From an uncultured Halomonas sp. (GTDB taxonomy: Bacteria; Pseudomonadota; Gammaproteobacteria; Pseudomonadales; Halomonadaceae), in the NCBI RefSeq assembly GCF_947501415.1, contig NZ_CANMVL010000002.1:186001-250000 (forward strand): a stretch of DNA of 64,000 nt, in the 5' to 3' direction. Under the pieces are notes generated by a model that was given only the letters and a program-made list of their open reading frames with translations, had not been told where the DNA came from and searched no databases. This document shows positions 45,753-52,336 of this stretch, in pieces. The translations under genes and the position numbers were made by a program. Numbering within the stretch: the first letter of the stretch is position 1; each line of letters starts with the position of its first letter.

Positions 45753-46147
45753 TGGCATCCAGCCAAGGACCGGCTCAGCGTATCTTTACTGCCGGCAGGC
45801 GCCTGCTGGGCAGCCTGCTGGCCAGCGGCGAGACGCGCCTGCGTCTCGCCGTGCTGGAGCTGGAAGAGGAGCGCGCCCGCCTGGTCGGCATGCTGCTGCT
45901 CGCGGGACTGGCACTGATCCTGTTGCTGCTCGGCATCGCGGTACTCACCACCCTGGTGATCGTGTTCTTCTGGGACAGCTACCGCTTGACCGCCATCGCC
46001 GTCAGCGCGGGGGTCTTGCTCTCCAGCGGCCTGCTGCTATGCCTGCGAGTCATGCAGCTGGCGCGCAGGCGCACCCTGCTGGCCAGCACCCTCAAGCACC
46101 TCGCCACTGACCGTGAGCTGCTGGAGCAGGAACGCAAGGAGGGCTGA
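45752..46147 (+). CDS. YqjE-like (Phage_holin_3_6 superfamily) membrane protein
   Basis: The 131-residue protein has two long hydrophobic segments (about 46-75 and 80-102) after an amphipathic start containing SGETRLRLAVLELEEERARL, given here in part as LRLAVLELEEERARL, typical of YqjE. Its ATG shares one base with the stop of the preceding YqjD-like gene (TGATG). Function is unknown; it is always found with YqjD-type genes. Confidence 0.85.
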   Translation: MASSQGPAQRIFTAGRRLLGSLLASGETRLRLAVLELEEERARLVGMLLLAGLALILLLLGIAVLTTLVIVFFWDSYRLTAIAVSAGVLLSSGLLLCLRVMQLARRRTLLASTLKHLATDRELLEQERKEG

Positions 46148-46149
46148 CG

Positions 46150-46443
46150 ATGACAGCTGACAACGAGGCGCCGCTCAGCCGAGCTCAACGCAAGGCCGAG
46201 CTGGAGGCACGCATCGAACAGCAGCGGGTGGACATTCTGGTCGCGGCCAACCGCTGGCACACCGCCGCCGAGTCGATCGACAGCGGCTGGCATGCGCTGA
46301 TGCGCTTCAAGGTCCCCCTCTATGCCATCGGGGGAGTGCTGATGCTGGGGATCGGCAAGAATCATAGTCGACTAATACGCTATGGTCGCCGTGCGACCGC
46401 CAGCGCCCTGCTGATCAACCGCCTGCGTCGACTGCTGAGCTAG
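46150..46443 (+). CDS. YqjK-like small protein
   Basis: The 97-residue protein begins two bases after the YqjE-like gene. It has a charged helical start (RAQRKAELEARIEQQRVDI), a tryptophan-containing middle and one short hydrophobic stretch (about 57-70), as in the YqjK family. Function is unknown. It completes the yqjDEK-type group and is convergent with the barstar-like gene. Confidence 0.75.
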   Translation: MTADNEAPLSRAQRKAELEARIEQQRVDILVAANRWHTAAESIDSGWHALMRFKVPLYAIGGVLMLGIGKNHSRLIRYGRRATASALLINRLRRLLS

Positions 46444-46470
46444 CGCGTCGCAGTCATTACCCTCGATGAT

Positions 46471-46956
46471 TCACTTCGCGCCTGGCCCCAGTGGCCATTC
46501 CGACACTGTCTGTAGCGCGGCTGAGACCGGCGTCTCGCCGACAATCACCGTAACCAGCGCATGACCGCGGGCTGCCCAGTGCTCGGCGGCATCCTGCATC
46601 AACTCGACGAAGGCCGCCATGGCGGCCTCATCGGCGGGTGCCGCGGGCACCAACACCACCAAGGCCCGCTCCTCGCCCCAGCCAAGCTCCGTCAGGCAGT
46701 CCCAGGCGGCATCCCAGTTACGCCCGAAGTGGTCGGGAAAGGCCAGGCTCGCCGCCAGGCCATCGAGCAGCGCCTCGCGACTCCAGTAGGGTGCCGCCGG
46801 AAGCCGGCGCCACTCGACCCCTGCAACAGCCCCTCTCTTCTCGTTCACTGACTCGACAGGCGCCTCGATCCGCGCCGCTTCCAGACGATACACCCCGGCG
46901 TGGGCGGGATCGCTCAGATAGCGTGCCAGGGTCTCGCTCTCGCTCGTTGTGCTCAA
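46471..46956 (-). CDS. Barstar family ribonuclease inhibitor
   Basis: The 161-residue protein contains the barstar core: REALLDGLAASLAFPDHFGRNWDAAWDCLTEL (in parts LLDGLAASLAFP and FGRNWDAAWDCLTEL), the helix and loop that block the active site of barnase. Barstar of Bacillus has 90 residues, so this one carries an N-terminal extension of about 65. The start is a TTG at 46956 overlapping the RNase stop by four bases, with GGAGG seven bases upstream. It would protect the cell from the RNase encoded next to it. Confidence 0.88.
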   Translation of the reverse strand: MSTTSESETLARYLSDPAHAGVYRLEAARIEAPVESVNEKRGAVAGVEWRRLPAAPYWSREALLDGLAASLAFPDHFGRNWDAAWDCLTELGWGEERALVVLVPAAPADEAAMAAFVELMQDAAEHWAARGHALVTVIVGETPVSAALQTVSEWPLGPGAK

Positions 46957-47330
46957 CGTCGATCCTCCAGTACCCGAAACGAGTCATAGTGGTCATCGGT
47001 GTAGTAGAAGACCTCGGGAGGCTTGCCGCCGGTCACGATACGCCGCGCTCCACGGTGGGAGAGGCCCGGCGTGTCCACGGTGTATTCGCGATAGTAGCCC
47101 CGCGGCTCCTTCGGCAGCCTGCCCTCGCGATTGAAGAAGGTCGTGCCATCCTGGTCGTGGGGAAAGGGACCGCCACGCTCGATCAACCTTAGCGTCGCCT
47201 CGATCTGCGCCTGCCCCGGCAGGCGCTGTTCCACGGCAGGGAGCTCTGCACTGCCGCGCCACTCCAGCTGCCCCTCGAGCCAGGTGAGGCCCGCCAAGGC
47301 CAGCAGGGCCACCAACAGCACTTTCTTCAT
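46953..47330 (-). CDS. Secreted barnase/RNase T1-type ribonuclease
   Basis: The 125-residue precursor has a signal peptide (about residues 1-20, KKVLLVALLALAGLTW). The small ribonuclease domain follows, with DGTTFFNREGRLP, YYREYTVDTPGLSHRGARRI (in parts) and YYTDDHYDSF. The catalytic set Glu82, Arg96 and His114 corresponds in order and approximate spacing to Glu73, Arg87 and His102 of barnase. It would cleave RNA after guanine. It is the first gene of a coupled pair with a barstar-type inhibitor. Confidence 0.88.
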   Translation of the reverse strand: MKKVLLVALLALAGLTWLEGQLEWRGSAELPAVEQRLPGQAQIEATLRLIERGGPFPHDQDGTTFFNREGRLPKEPRGYYREYTVDTPGLSHRGARRIVTGGKPPEVFYYTDDHYDSFRVLEDRR

Positions 47331-47447
47331 CGTCCAGGTCTCCGTTCAGACTAACGGTTTCATGATGCCGCGAGATGCCGAAGGCGGCCAGCGGCTGGGT
47401 AATCCCGGGGGTGATCGCTTACGCCAGCCCCCTTTTAAGCTGCTCTA

Positions 47448-47493
47448 TGCCTGCTATGCTGGAGCTGAACTCACCGTCACAGGGAAGAGCTCG
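47448..47493 (+). promoter_or_regulatory. Upstream element of the second YqjD-like gene
   Basis: TGCTATGCTGGAGCTG and CACCGTCACAGGGAAGAGCT closely match the block at 45385-45428. This indicates that the gene was duplicated together with its promoter and ribosome binding site. Confidence 0.55.
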
Positions 47494-47931
47494 ATGGCAC
47501 AACAACCCAATACTCGATCCCGGGGCACGCGCGAACAGGGAGAGCAGAAATCGCGCTCCCGCAGCACCGCCAAGTCGACCGGCCAGTCGCGTACCCAAGA
47601 GTCCAACGCCCAGTCGCGTACCCAAGAGTCCACCGCCCAGCTCAGGGAGGACCTGCATCAGCTGACGCAGACCATCGAGGAGCTGATCGGTGCCACCGCC
47701 GACGACTCCCGCAGCAATATCAAGGCGCTTCGCGATCGCGCCGAGAAGCGTCTCAAGGAGACCCGCGAGCGCCTGGAGTCCCGCGGTGAGCGCCTCTACG
47801 GGGAGGCCCGCGACACCGTGGAGCACCGCCTCGATGTCAGCGACCGCTACGTTCACGATAACCCCTGGACCAGCCTCGGCATCGGTGCCGCTTTCGGGGT
47901 CATCATCGGCATGCTGATAGGAAGGCGCTAA
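47494..47931 (+). CDS. Second YqjD/ElaB-type (DUF883) protein, paralogue of the gene at 45429
   Basis: The last 95 residues match the first copy closely: REDLHQLTQTIEELIGATADD, KRLKETRERLESRGERLYGE (in parts) and DNPWTSLGIG before the C-terminal membrane segment. An added N-terminal stretch of about 50 residues is rich in Ser, Arg, Gln and Thr and includes a nine-residue unit repeated twice (QSRTQESNA / QSRTQESTA). It should also link ribosomes to the membrane. The amidase gene begins two bases after its stop. Confidence 0.88.
   Translation: MAQQPNTRSRGTREQGEQKSRSRSTAKSTGQSRTQESNAQSRTQESTAQLREDLHQLTQTIEELIGATADDSRSNIKALRDRAEKRLKETRERLESRGERLYGEARDTVEHRLDVSDRYVHDNPWTSLGIGAAFGVIIGMLIGRR
47584..47637 (+). 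repeat. 27-base tandem duplication inside the second YqjD-like gene
   Basis: CAGTCGCGTACCCAAGAGTC plus seven bases occurs twice in direct contact with one difference near the end (AACGCC against ACCGCC). It keeps the reading frame and adds nine residues. Confidence 0.85.
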
Positions 47932-47933
47932 CC

Positions 47934-49349
47934 ATGCAAGACACCGACCTCGGCCTGATGACGGCCGACCAGCTGATCGAACTCTACCGCACCGGCAAGG
48001 CCTCCCCACTGGAGGCCACACGTGCCGCCCTGGAGCGCATCCAGCGCTTCAATGATCAGGTCAACGCCTTCACCCATGTCGACAGCGAGGGCGCCGAGCG
48101 TGCCGCCAAGGCCTCGGCAAGACGCTGGGGCCAGGGTCGGCCCCTGGGCAAGCTGGATGGCATACCGGTCACGCTGAAGGATCTCACCGACGTGGCTGGC
48201 ATGCCGTCGCGCGAAGGCTCGCTCACCACCTCCGACGCTCCCTGTGAGCACGACGCACCGCCGACAGCGCGACTGCGCGAAGCCGGGGCGGTGCTGCTGG
48301 GCAAGACCAACACCCCCGAGTTCGGCTGGAAGGCGGTGACCGACAATCGCGTCTTTGGCGCCACCTGTAACCCCTGGGATACTCGGCTCACCCCCGGGGG
48401 CTCCTCGGGCGGTGCGGCGGTCGCCGCCGCTCTCAACATGGGAGTGCTGCACCAGGGGGGCGACTCCGGGGGCTCCATCCGCATCCCGGCGGCCTTCACC
48501 GGGGTCTTCGGCTTCAAGCCTACCTTCGGCTGGACGCCCCAGTGGCCACCCGCCAAGGAGCCGACCCTGTCGCATATCGGGCCGCTCACCCGTACCGTGC
48601 GGGATGCCGTGCATATGCTCAACGCGATTGGTCGTTACGATTACCGCGACCCCTACGCCACACGTGGTCAGCCCGAGGACTGGGGGGTGGACCTCGACAA
48701 GAGCCTCAAGGGGTTGCGAATCGCTTATTCGCCCGATCTCGGCTATGCCAAGGTCGATCCGCAGATCGCTCAGCGGGTGCGCGAGGCCGCCGAGAAGCTC
48801 GAGGCGCTGGGGGCCGAGGTCACTGAAATCCACCCCGGTTTCGAATCGCCAATCGATATCTTTCGCCGCCTGTGGTTCACGGCATCGCTGGAGCTGTGGT
48901 CTCAGTGCGACGAAACACAGCGTCAGCAGCTGGACCCGGGATTGGTCGAGAACGCGCGCCGTGCCGAGGAGTGGTCGGCGGTGGACCTGTTCCGCGCCCT
49001 GGCCGACCGTGCGCGTCTCACCGAGCAGCTGGAGCACTTCAATCAGCGCTACCACCTGCTGATGACGCCCTCGGTGGCCATCCCGCCCTTCGAGGTGAAC
49101 CATCAGGTCCCTCCCGGCAGCGACATGCGCGACTGGGAGGAGTGGGCCCCCTTCTCCTACCCTTTCAATCTCAGCCAGCAGCCGGCGGCGTCGATCCCCT
49201 GCGGCTTCACCGACGCCGGACTGCCGGTAGGTTTCCAGCTGGCCGGCGGCAAGTTCGACGATATCCGTGTGCTGCGCGCCAGCCATGCCTTCATGGAAGC
49301 CCATCCACCACGCTTCCCTTCGATTCCCGACCCCTCTCAGGAGGTCTGA
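47934..49349 (+). CDS. Amidase signature family enzyme
   Basis: The 471-residue protein has the Ser-cisSer-Lys triad: Lys82 in IPVTLKDLTD, the cis serine at 157/158 in TPGGSSGGAA and the nucleophile Ser181 in GGDSGGSIRIP. It hydrolyses an amide to acid and ammonia or amine; the natural substrate is not known. AtzF, GatA and indoleacetamide hydrolase are among many relatives. The start lies two bases after the YqjD-like gene and the EctC-like gene begins 56 bases after its end, so the three may share a transcript. Confidence 0.9.
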   Translation: MQDTDLGLMTADQLIELYRTGKASPLEATRAALERIQRFNDQVNAFTHVDSEGAERAAKASARRWGQGRPLGKLDGIPVTLKDLTDVAGMPSREGSLTTSDAPCEHDAPPTARLREAGAVLLGKTNTPEFGWKAVTDNRVFGATCNPWDTRLTPGGSSGGAAVAAALNMGVLHQGGDSGGSIRIPAAFTGVFGFKPTFGWTPQWPPAKEPTLSHIGPLTRTVRDAVHMLNAIGRYDYRDPYATRGQPEDWGVDLDKSLKGLRIAYSPDLGYAKVDPQIAQRVREAAEKLEALGAEVTEIHPGFESPIDIFRRLWFTASLELWSQCDETQRQQLDPGLVENARRAEEWSAVDLFRALADRARLTEQLEHFNQRYHLLMTPSVAIPPFEVNHQVPPGSDMRDWEEWAPFSYPFNLSQQPAASIPCGFTDAGLPVGFQLAGGKFDDIRVLRASHAFMEAHPPRFPSIPDPSQEV

Positions 49350-49405
49350 ATCGCTCGCAGGAAGTCCCGGCTACCACCGCCCAGCATCGTCACAGGAGGC
49401 GCACC

Positions 49406-49807
49406 ATGATCATTCGTACCCATAAGGATGCCGAAGACAACGCCATCGACGAGGAGAAATTCATCAGCCGACGCTACACCCTGCGCAAGGATGGCATGGG
49501 GCATTCGCTCCACGAGACCACCATCAAGCCCGGCCAGGCTCTTCACATGTGGTATCGCAACCACAAGGAGAGCGTGATCTGCATCGAGGGTCGTGGCCAG
49601 ATAGAAGATCTGACCGAGGGCGGAAAATGGGACCTGGAGCCCGGCGTGATGTATGCGCTGGACAAGAATCAGCAGCATATTCTCAGCAGCGAGAAGGGCA
49701 TGACGGTGCTGTGCGTGTTCACGCCGGCGCTGGTCGGCCCCGAGGACCACGACGAGCAGGGCAGCTACCCCCTGCTAGATGACGACGGCAGCGTTCTGCA
49801 GCGCTAG
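49406..49807 (+). CDS. Ectoine synthase-like (EctC family) cupin
   Basis: The 133-residue protein follows EctC over its whole length: the start MIIRTHKDAED, HKESVICIEGRGQIEDL, the turn LEPGVMYALDKNQQHIL and VFTPALVGPEDHDEQGSYPL. The metal-binding residues of EctC are kept, with Glu55, Tyr83 and His91 at the same spacing (28 and 8). EctC closes the ring of N-acetyl-diaminobutyrate to ectoine. No ectA or ectB is nearby, so this is a solitary copy that may work on a related substrate or run in reverse. GGAGG precedes the start. Confidence 0.85.
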   Translation: MIIRTHKDAEDNAIDEEKFISRRYTLRKDGMGHSLHETTIKPGQALHMWYRNHKESVICIEGRGQIEDLTEGGKWDLEPGVMYALDKNQQHILSSEKGMTVLCVFTPALVGPEDHDEQGSYPLLDDDGSVLQR

Positions 49808-50979
49808 AGGCTTGATCCGCAGGCCACACCGCTGGCCCAGGCCCATTGGAAGTTGTGGCCTCCCAGCTCGCCGGTCACATCCAGCACTTCCCCGATGAAG
49901 CGCAGCTGAGGCAACCCCGCCACCGCAAAGTCCCGTGAGGATACCGCACTGGTATCCACCCCACCCAGGGTCACCTCGGCGGTGCGCCACCCTTCGGTGC
50001 CGGCGGGCTTGAGGCGCCAGCGATTAAGCGCCTCGGCCCACCCCTGCAGTCGCGCATTGCCACACTCGGCCAGCACGCCATCATCGTTCTGCCACTCGAC
50101 CAGCGCCTGGGCGAGACGCCTGGGCAGGCGCTCGCCCAGCCAGGTAGAGAGGCGCCGCTTCGGCGTCTCCTGGCGCGCCGCACACAGCGCGGCGAAGGCG
50201 TCTTCGCCGGGCAGCAGATCGATCACGATCTCGTCACCAGGCTGCCAGTGACTGGAGACCTGCAGCATGGCCGGTCCCGACAGGCCGCGGTGGGTAAACA
50301 GCATGGGCTCGCGATAGCGCCCTTCACGGCAACGGGTCTCCACCTCGCAGCTCACCCCCGCCAGCGCCTCCGCTCGCGCCTTCCAGTGTGATGTCAGGGT
50401 GAAGGGCACCAGCGCGGGGCGGGTGTCGGTCACCTCCAGCCCGAACTGGCGGGCGATCTCGTAGCCGAAGCCGCTGGCCCCCATGGTGGGAATCGAGAGA
50501 CCACCGCTGGCCACCACCAGCGCCCCGGCATCGAACGTGCCGGCGGAGGTCGCCAGGCGAACGCCCTCCCCCAGGCGCTCCACCGAGTCGATACTCGTCT
50601 TCAGGCGGATCTCCACTCCCGCCCAGTCGCACTCGGTCAGCAGCACGCGCAGGATCTCCTTGGCGGAATCGGCGCAGAACAGCTGCCCCGGGGCCTTCTC
50701 GACATACTCGACCCCGTGGCGCTCGACCAGCTCCAGAAAGTGCTCGGGCCGATAACGCTTGAGCGCCGAGATGCAGAAGTGGGGATTGCCCGAAAAGAAG
50801 TTGGCCGGTGTGGAGTTGAGGTTGGTGAAGTTGCAACGCCCCCCACCGGACATCAGGATCTTCTTGCCGGCCTTGTTGGCATGGTCCACCACCAGCACCC
50901 GCCGCCCCGCATAACCGGCATTCAGGGCACACATCAGCCCAGCGGCGCCGGCGCCGATCACCACTACATCGTATGTCAC
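49804..50979 (-). CDS. NAD(P)/FAD-dependent oxidoreductase, YhiN/HI0933 family
   Basis: The 391-residue flavoprotein starts with the dinucleotide fold VVVIGAGAAGLMCAL and continues with the family marks GKKILMSGGGRCNFTN and ASGGLSIPTMGASGFGYEIA (in parts). It ends with the FAD motif FIGEVLDVTGELGGHNFQWAWASG (in parts). Relatives act in flavin chemistry of unknown physiological purpose. The GTG start at 50979 has GAGGAG upstream. It converges with the EctC-like gene with a four-base overlap (CTAG). Confidence 0.9.
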   Translation of the reverse strand: MTYDVVVIGAGAAGLMCALNAGYAGRRVLVVDHANKAGKKILMSGGGRCNFTNLNSTPANFFSGNPHFCISALKRYRPEHFLELVERHGVEYVEKAPGQLFCADSAKEILRVLLTECDWAGVEIRLKTSIDSVERLGEGVRLATSAGTFDAGALVVASGGLSIPTMGASGFGYEIARQFGLEVTDTRPALVPFTLTSHWKARAEALAGVSCEVETRCREGRYREPMLFTHRGLSGPAMLQVSSHWQPGDEIVIDLLPGEDAFAALCAARQETPKRRLSTWLGERLPRRLAQALVEWQNDDGVLAECGNARLQGWAEALNRWRLKPAGTEGWRTAEVTLGGVDTSAVSSRDFAVAGLPQLRFIGEVLDVTGELGGHNFQWAWASGVACGSSL

Positions 50980-51069
50980 CCTGCTCTCCTCTCGGCCATT
51001 GCCCGTACCGCCTGCGGCGAGGCGCGCATTCTAGCAGCCCCATCGCCGGGCGCCGAGAGTGGCCAGTGG

Positions 51070-51086
51070 TGTACAAGCCTTGTACA
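51070..51086. promoter_or_regulatory. 17-base palindrome upstream of the RND efflux operon
   Basis: TGTACAAGCCTTGTACA has perfect eight-base arms around one central C. It overlaps a TTGACT (51087-51092 area) that could serve as -35, so it is a likely repressor operator, possibly for a TetR-type protein; no such gene is next to it. Confidence 0.5.
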
Positions 51087-51112
51087 TTTGACTCCCTTGG
51101 GCGACACGCTGG

Positions 51113-51154
51113 CTTGTGAATAGCGGGTTGTGAAAAGCGAGTTGTGAAAAGTTG
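51113..51154 (+). repeat. Three tandem 14-base repeats upstream of the RND adaptor gene
   Basis: CTTGTGAATAGCGG, GTTGTGAAAAGCGA and GTTGTGAAAAGTTG follow one another. They lie about 90 bases before the adaptor start and may be binding sites for a regulator. Confidence 0.65.
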
Positions 51155-51241
51155 CCACACTCTCATGGCCACGCCCGAGTAAGCTATTCGATAACGCCGT
51201 TGACCGTTGCCCGACCACCGCCTACCGACAAGATTGCCTCC

Positions 51242-52336
51242 ATGCCGCTACGCTCCCTCCTTCGTTTACTGCCCCTGCTGTCGGGTCTGCTGCTGATGGT
51301 GGCCTCACCGCTACAGGCGCAGCAGCCCACGGCGGTGATCGCCGCCGAAGCGCACCTGGACGCCTGGTCCGACCCACTGGCGTCGCTGGGAACCCTGCGC
51401 GCCGATGAGAGCGTCACGCTCTCGGCCACGGTGACCGACACCGTGGCACAGCTCAACTTCCGCGATGGCGAGGAGGTCGAGGCGGGTCAGCTGCTGGTTC
51501 GCCTGGCCGATGACGAGGCCCAGGCCGACCTGCGCGCCGCCCAGGCGTTACGGGAGGAGCGTCGCAATGCGGTCAATCGCCTGACCCAGCTGCAGCAGCG
51601 CAATCTGGCCCCACGGGGAGACCTGGAGGATGCCCGCTCGCGCCTGCGCCAGGTCGAGGCCGAGATCCAGGCCCTGGAGGCACGACTCAGCGACTACCGT
51701 CTGCGGGCTCCCTTCAGCGGTCGTGTGGGCTTTCGCAACGTCAGCGTGGGTACCCTGGTCTCCCCGGGTACCGAGCTTGTGACCCTGGACAAGCTCGACG
51801 TGATGAAGCTCGACTTCACCCTGCCGGAGCTGACGCTGGGCGAGATCTCTCCGGGGCTGACCCTGAGCGCCACCAGCGCCGCCTATCCGGACACCGTCTT
51901 CGGCGCCGAGATCGCCAGCATCGGCACCCGGGTCGACCCGGTGAGCCGCAGTGTGACCGTGCGGGCGTTGATCGACAATCCCGAGGGCAAGCTGCGCCCC
52001 GGGATGTTGATGAACGTGGTGGTACAGCGTAAGGCACGCCAGGCTCTGGTGATCCCCGAGTCGGCGCTGATCCCCGAGGGGCGCCGCCAGTTCGTGATGA
52101 CCCTGACCCCGGATGACGAGCATCGCGTGACGCGTCGCGAGGTCACCATCGGTGCCCGCCGCAAGGGGGAGGTCGAAATTCTCGCCGGCCTGAAGGCGGG
52201 GCAGCTGGTGGTGGCCCACGGAACCGAACGAGTGCGCGACGGCCAGCCGACCCGCCTGCTGGGCATTCTCGATGACACCACCAGCGTGTCCGAGCTGTTG
52301 CGTCGAGACCGTGATGCGGCGGGGGCCAGCGGCTGA
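51242..52336 (+). CDS. RND efflux periplasmic adaptor (membrane fusion protein)
   Basis: The 364-residue precursor has a signal peptide (about residues 1-23, ending PLQA). A lipoyl/barrel-sandwich region follows (VAQLNFRDGEEVEAGQLLVRL in parts; then SDYRLRAPFSGRVGFRNVSVG), interrupted by an alpha-helical hairpin (about 90-145). Beta-barrel and membrane-proximal domains end the protein. It bridges the inner-membrane pump and an outer-membrane channel. The start at 51242 has no strong ribosome binding site. Its stop shares one base with the pump start (TGATG). Confidence 0.9.
   Translation: MPLRSLLRLLPLLSGLLLMVASPLQAQQPTAVIAAEAHLDAWSDPLASLGTLRADESVTLSATVTDTVAQLNFRDGEEVEAGQLLVRLADDEAQADLRAAQALREERRNAVNRLTQLQQRNLAPRGDLEDARSRLRQVEAEIQALEARLSDYRLRAPFSGRVGFRNVSVGTLVSPGTELVTLDKLDVMKLDFTLPELTLGEISPGLTLSATSAAYPDTVFGAEIASIGTRVDPVSRSVTVRALIDNPEGKLRPGMLMNVVVQRKARQALVIPESALIPEGRRQFVMTLTPDDEHRVTRREVTIGARRKGEVEILAGLKAGQLVVAHGTERVRDGQPTRLLGILDDTTSVSELLRRDRDAAGASG

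Noticed and set aside
45752..46147. Phage holin suggesting a prophage
   Set aside because: The protein is YqjE-like and sits in the usual yqjD-yqjE-yqjK order. No other phage genes are around it.
49406..49807. Complete ectoine biosynthesis cluster
   Set aside because: Neither ectA, ectB nor ectD is nearby. The flanking genes are an amidase and a YhiN-type flavoprotein.
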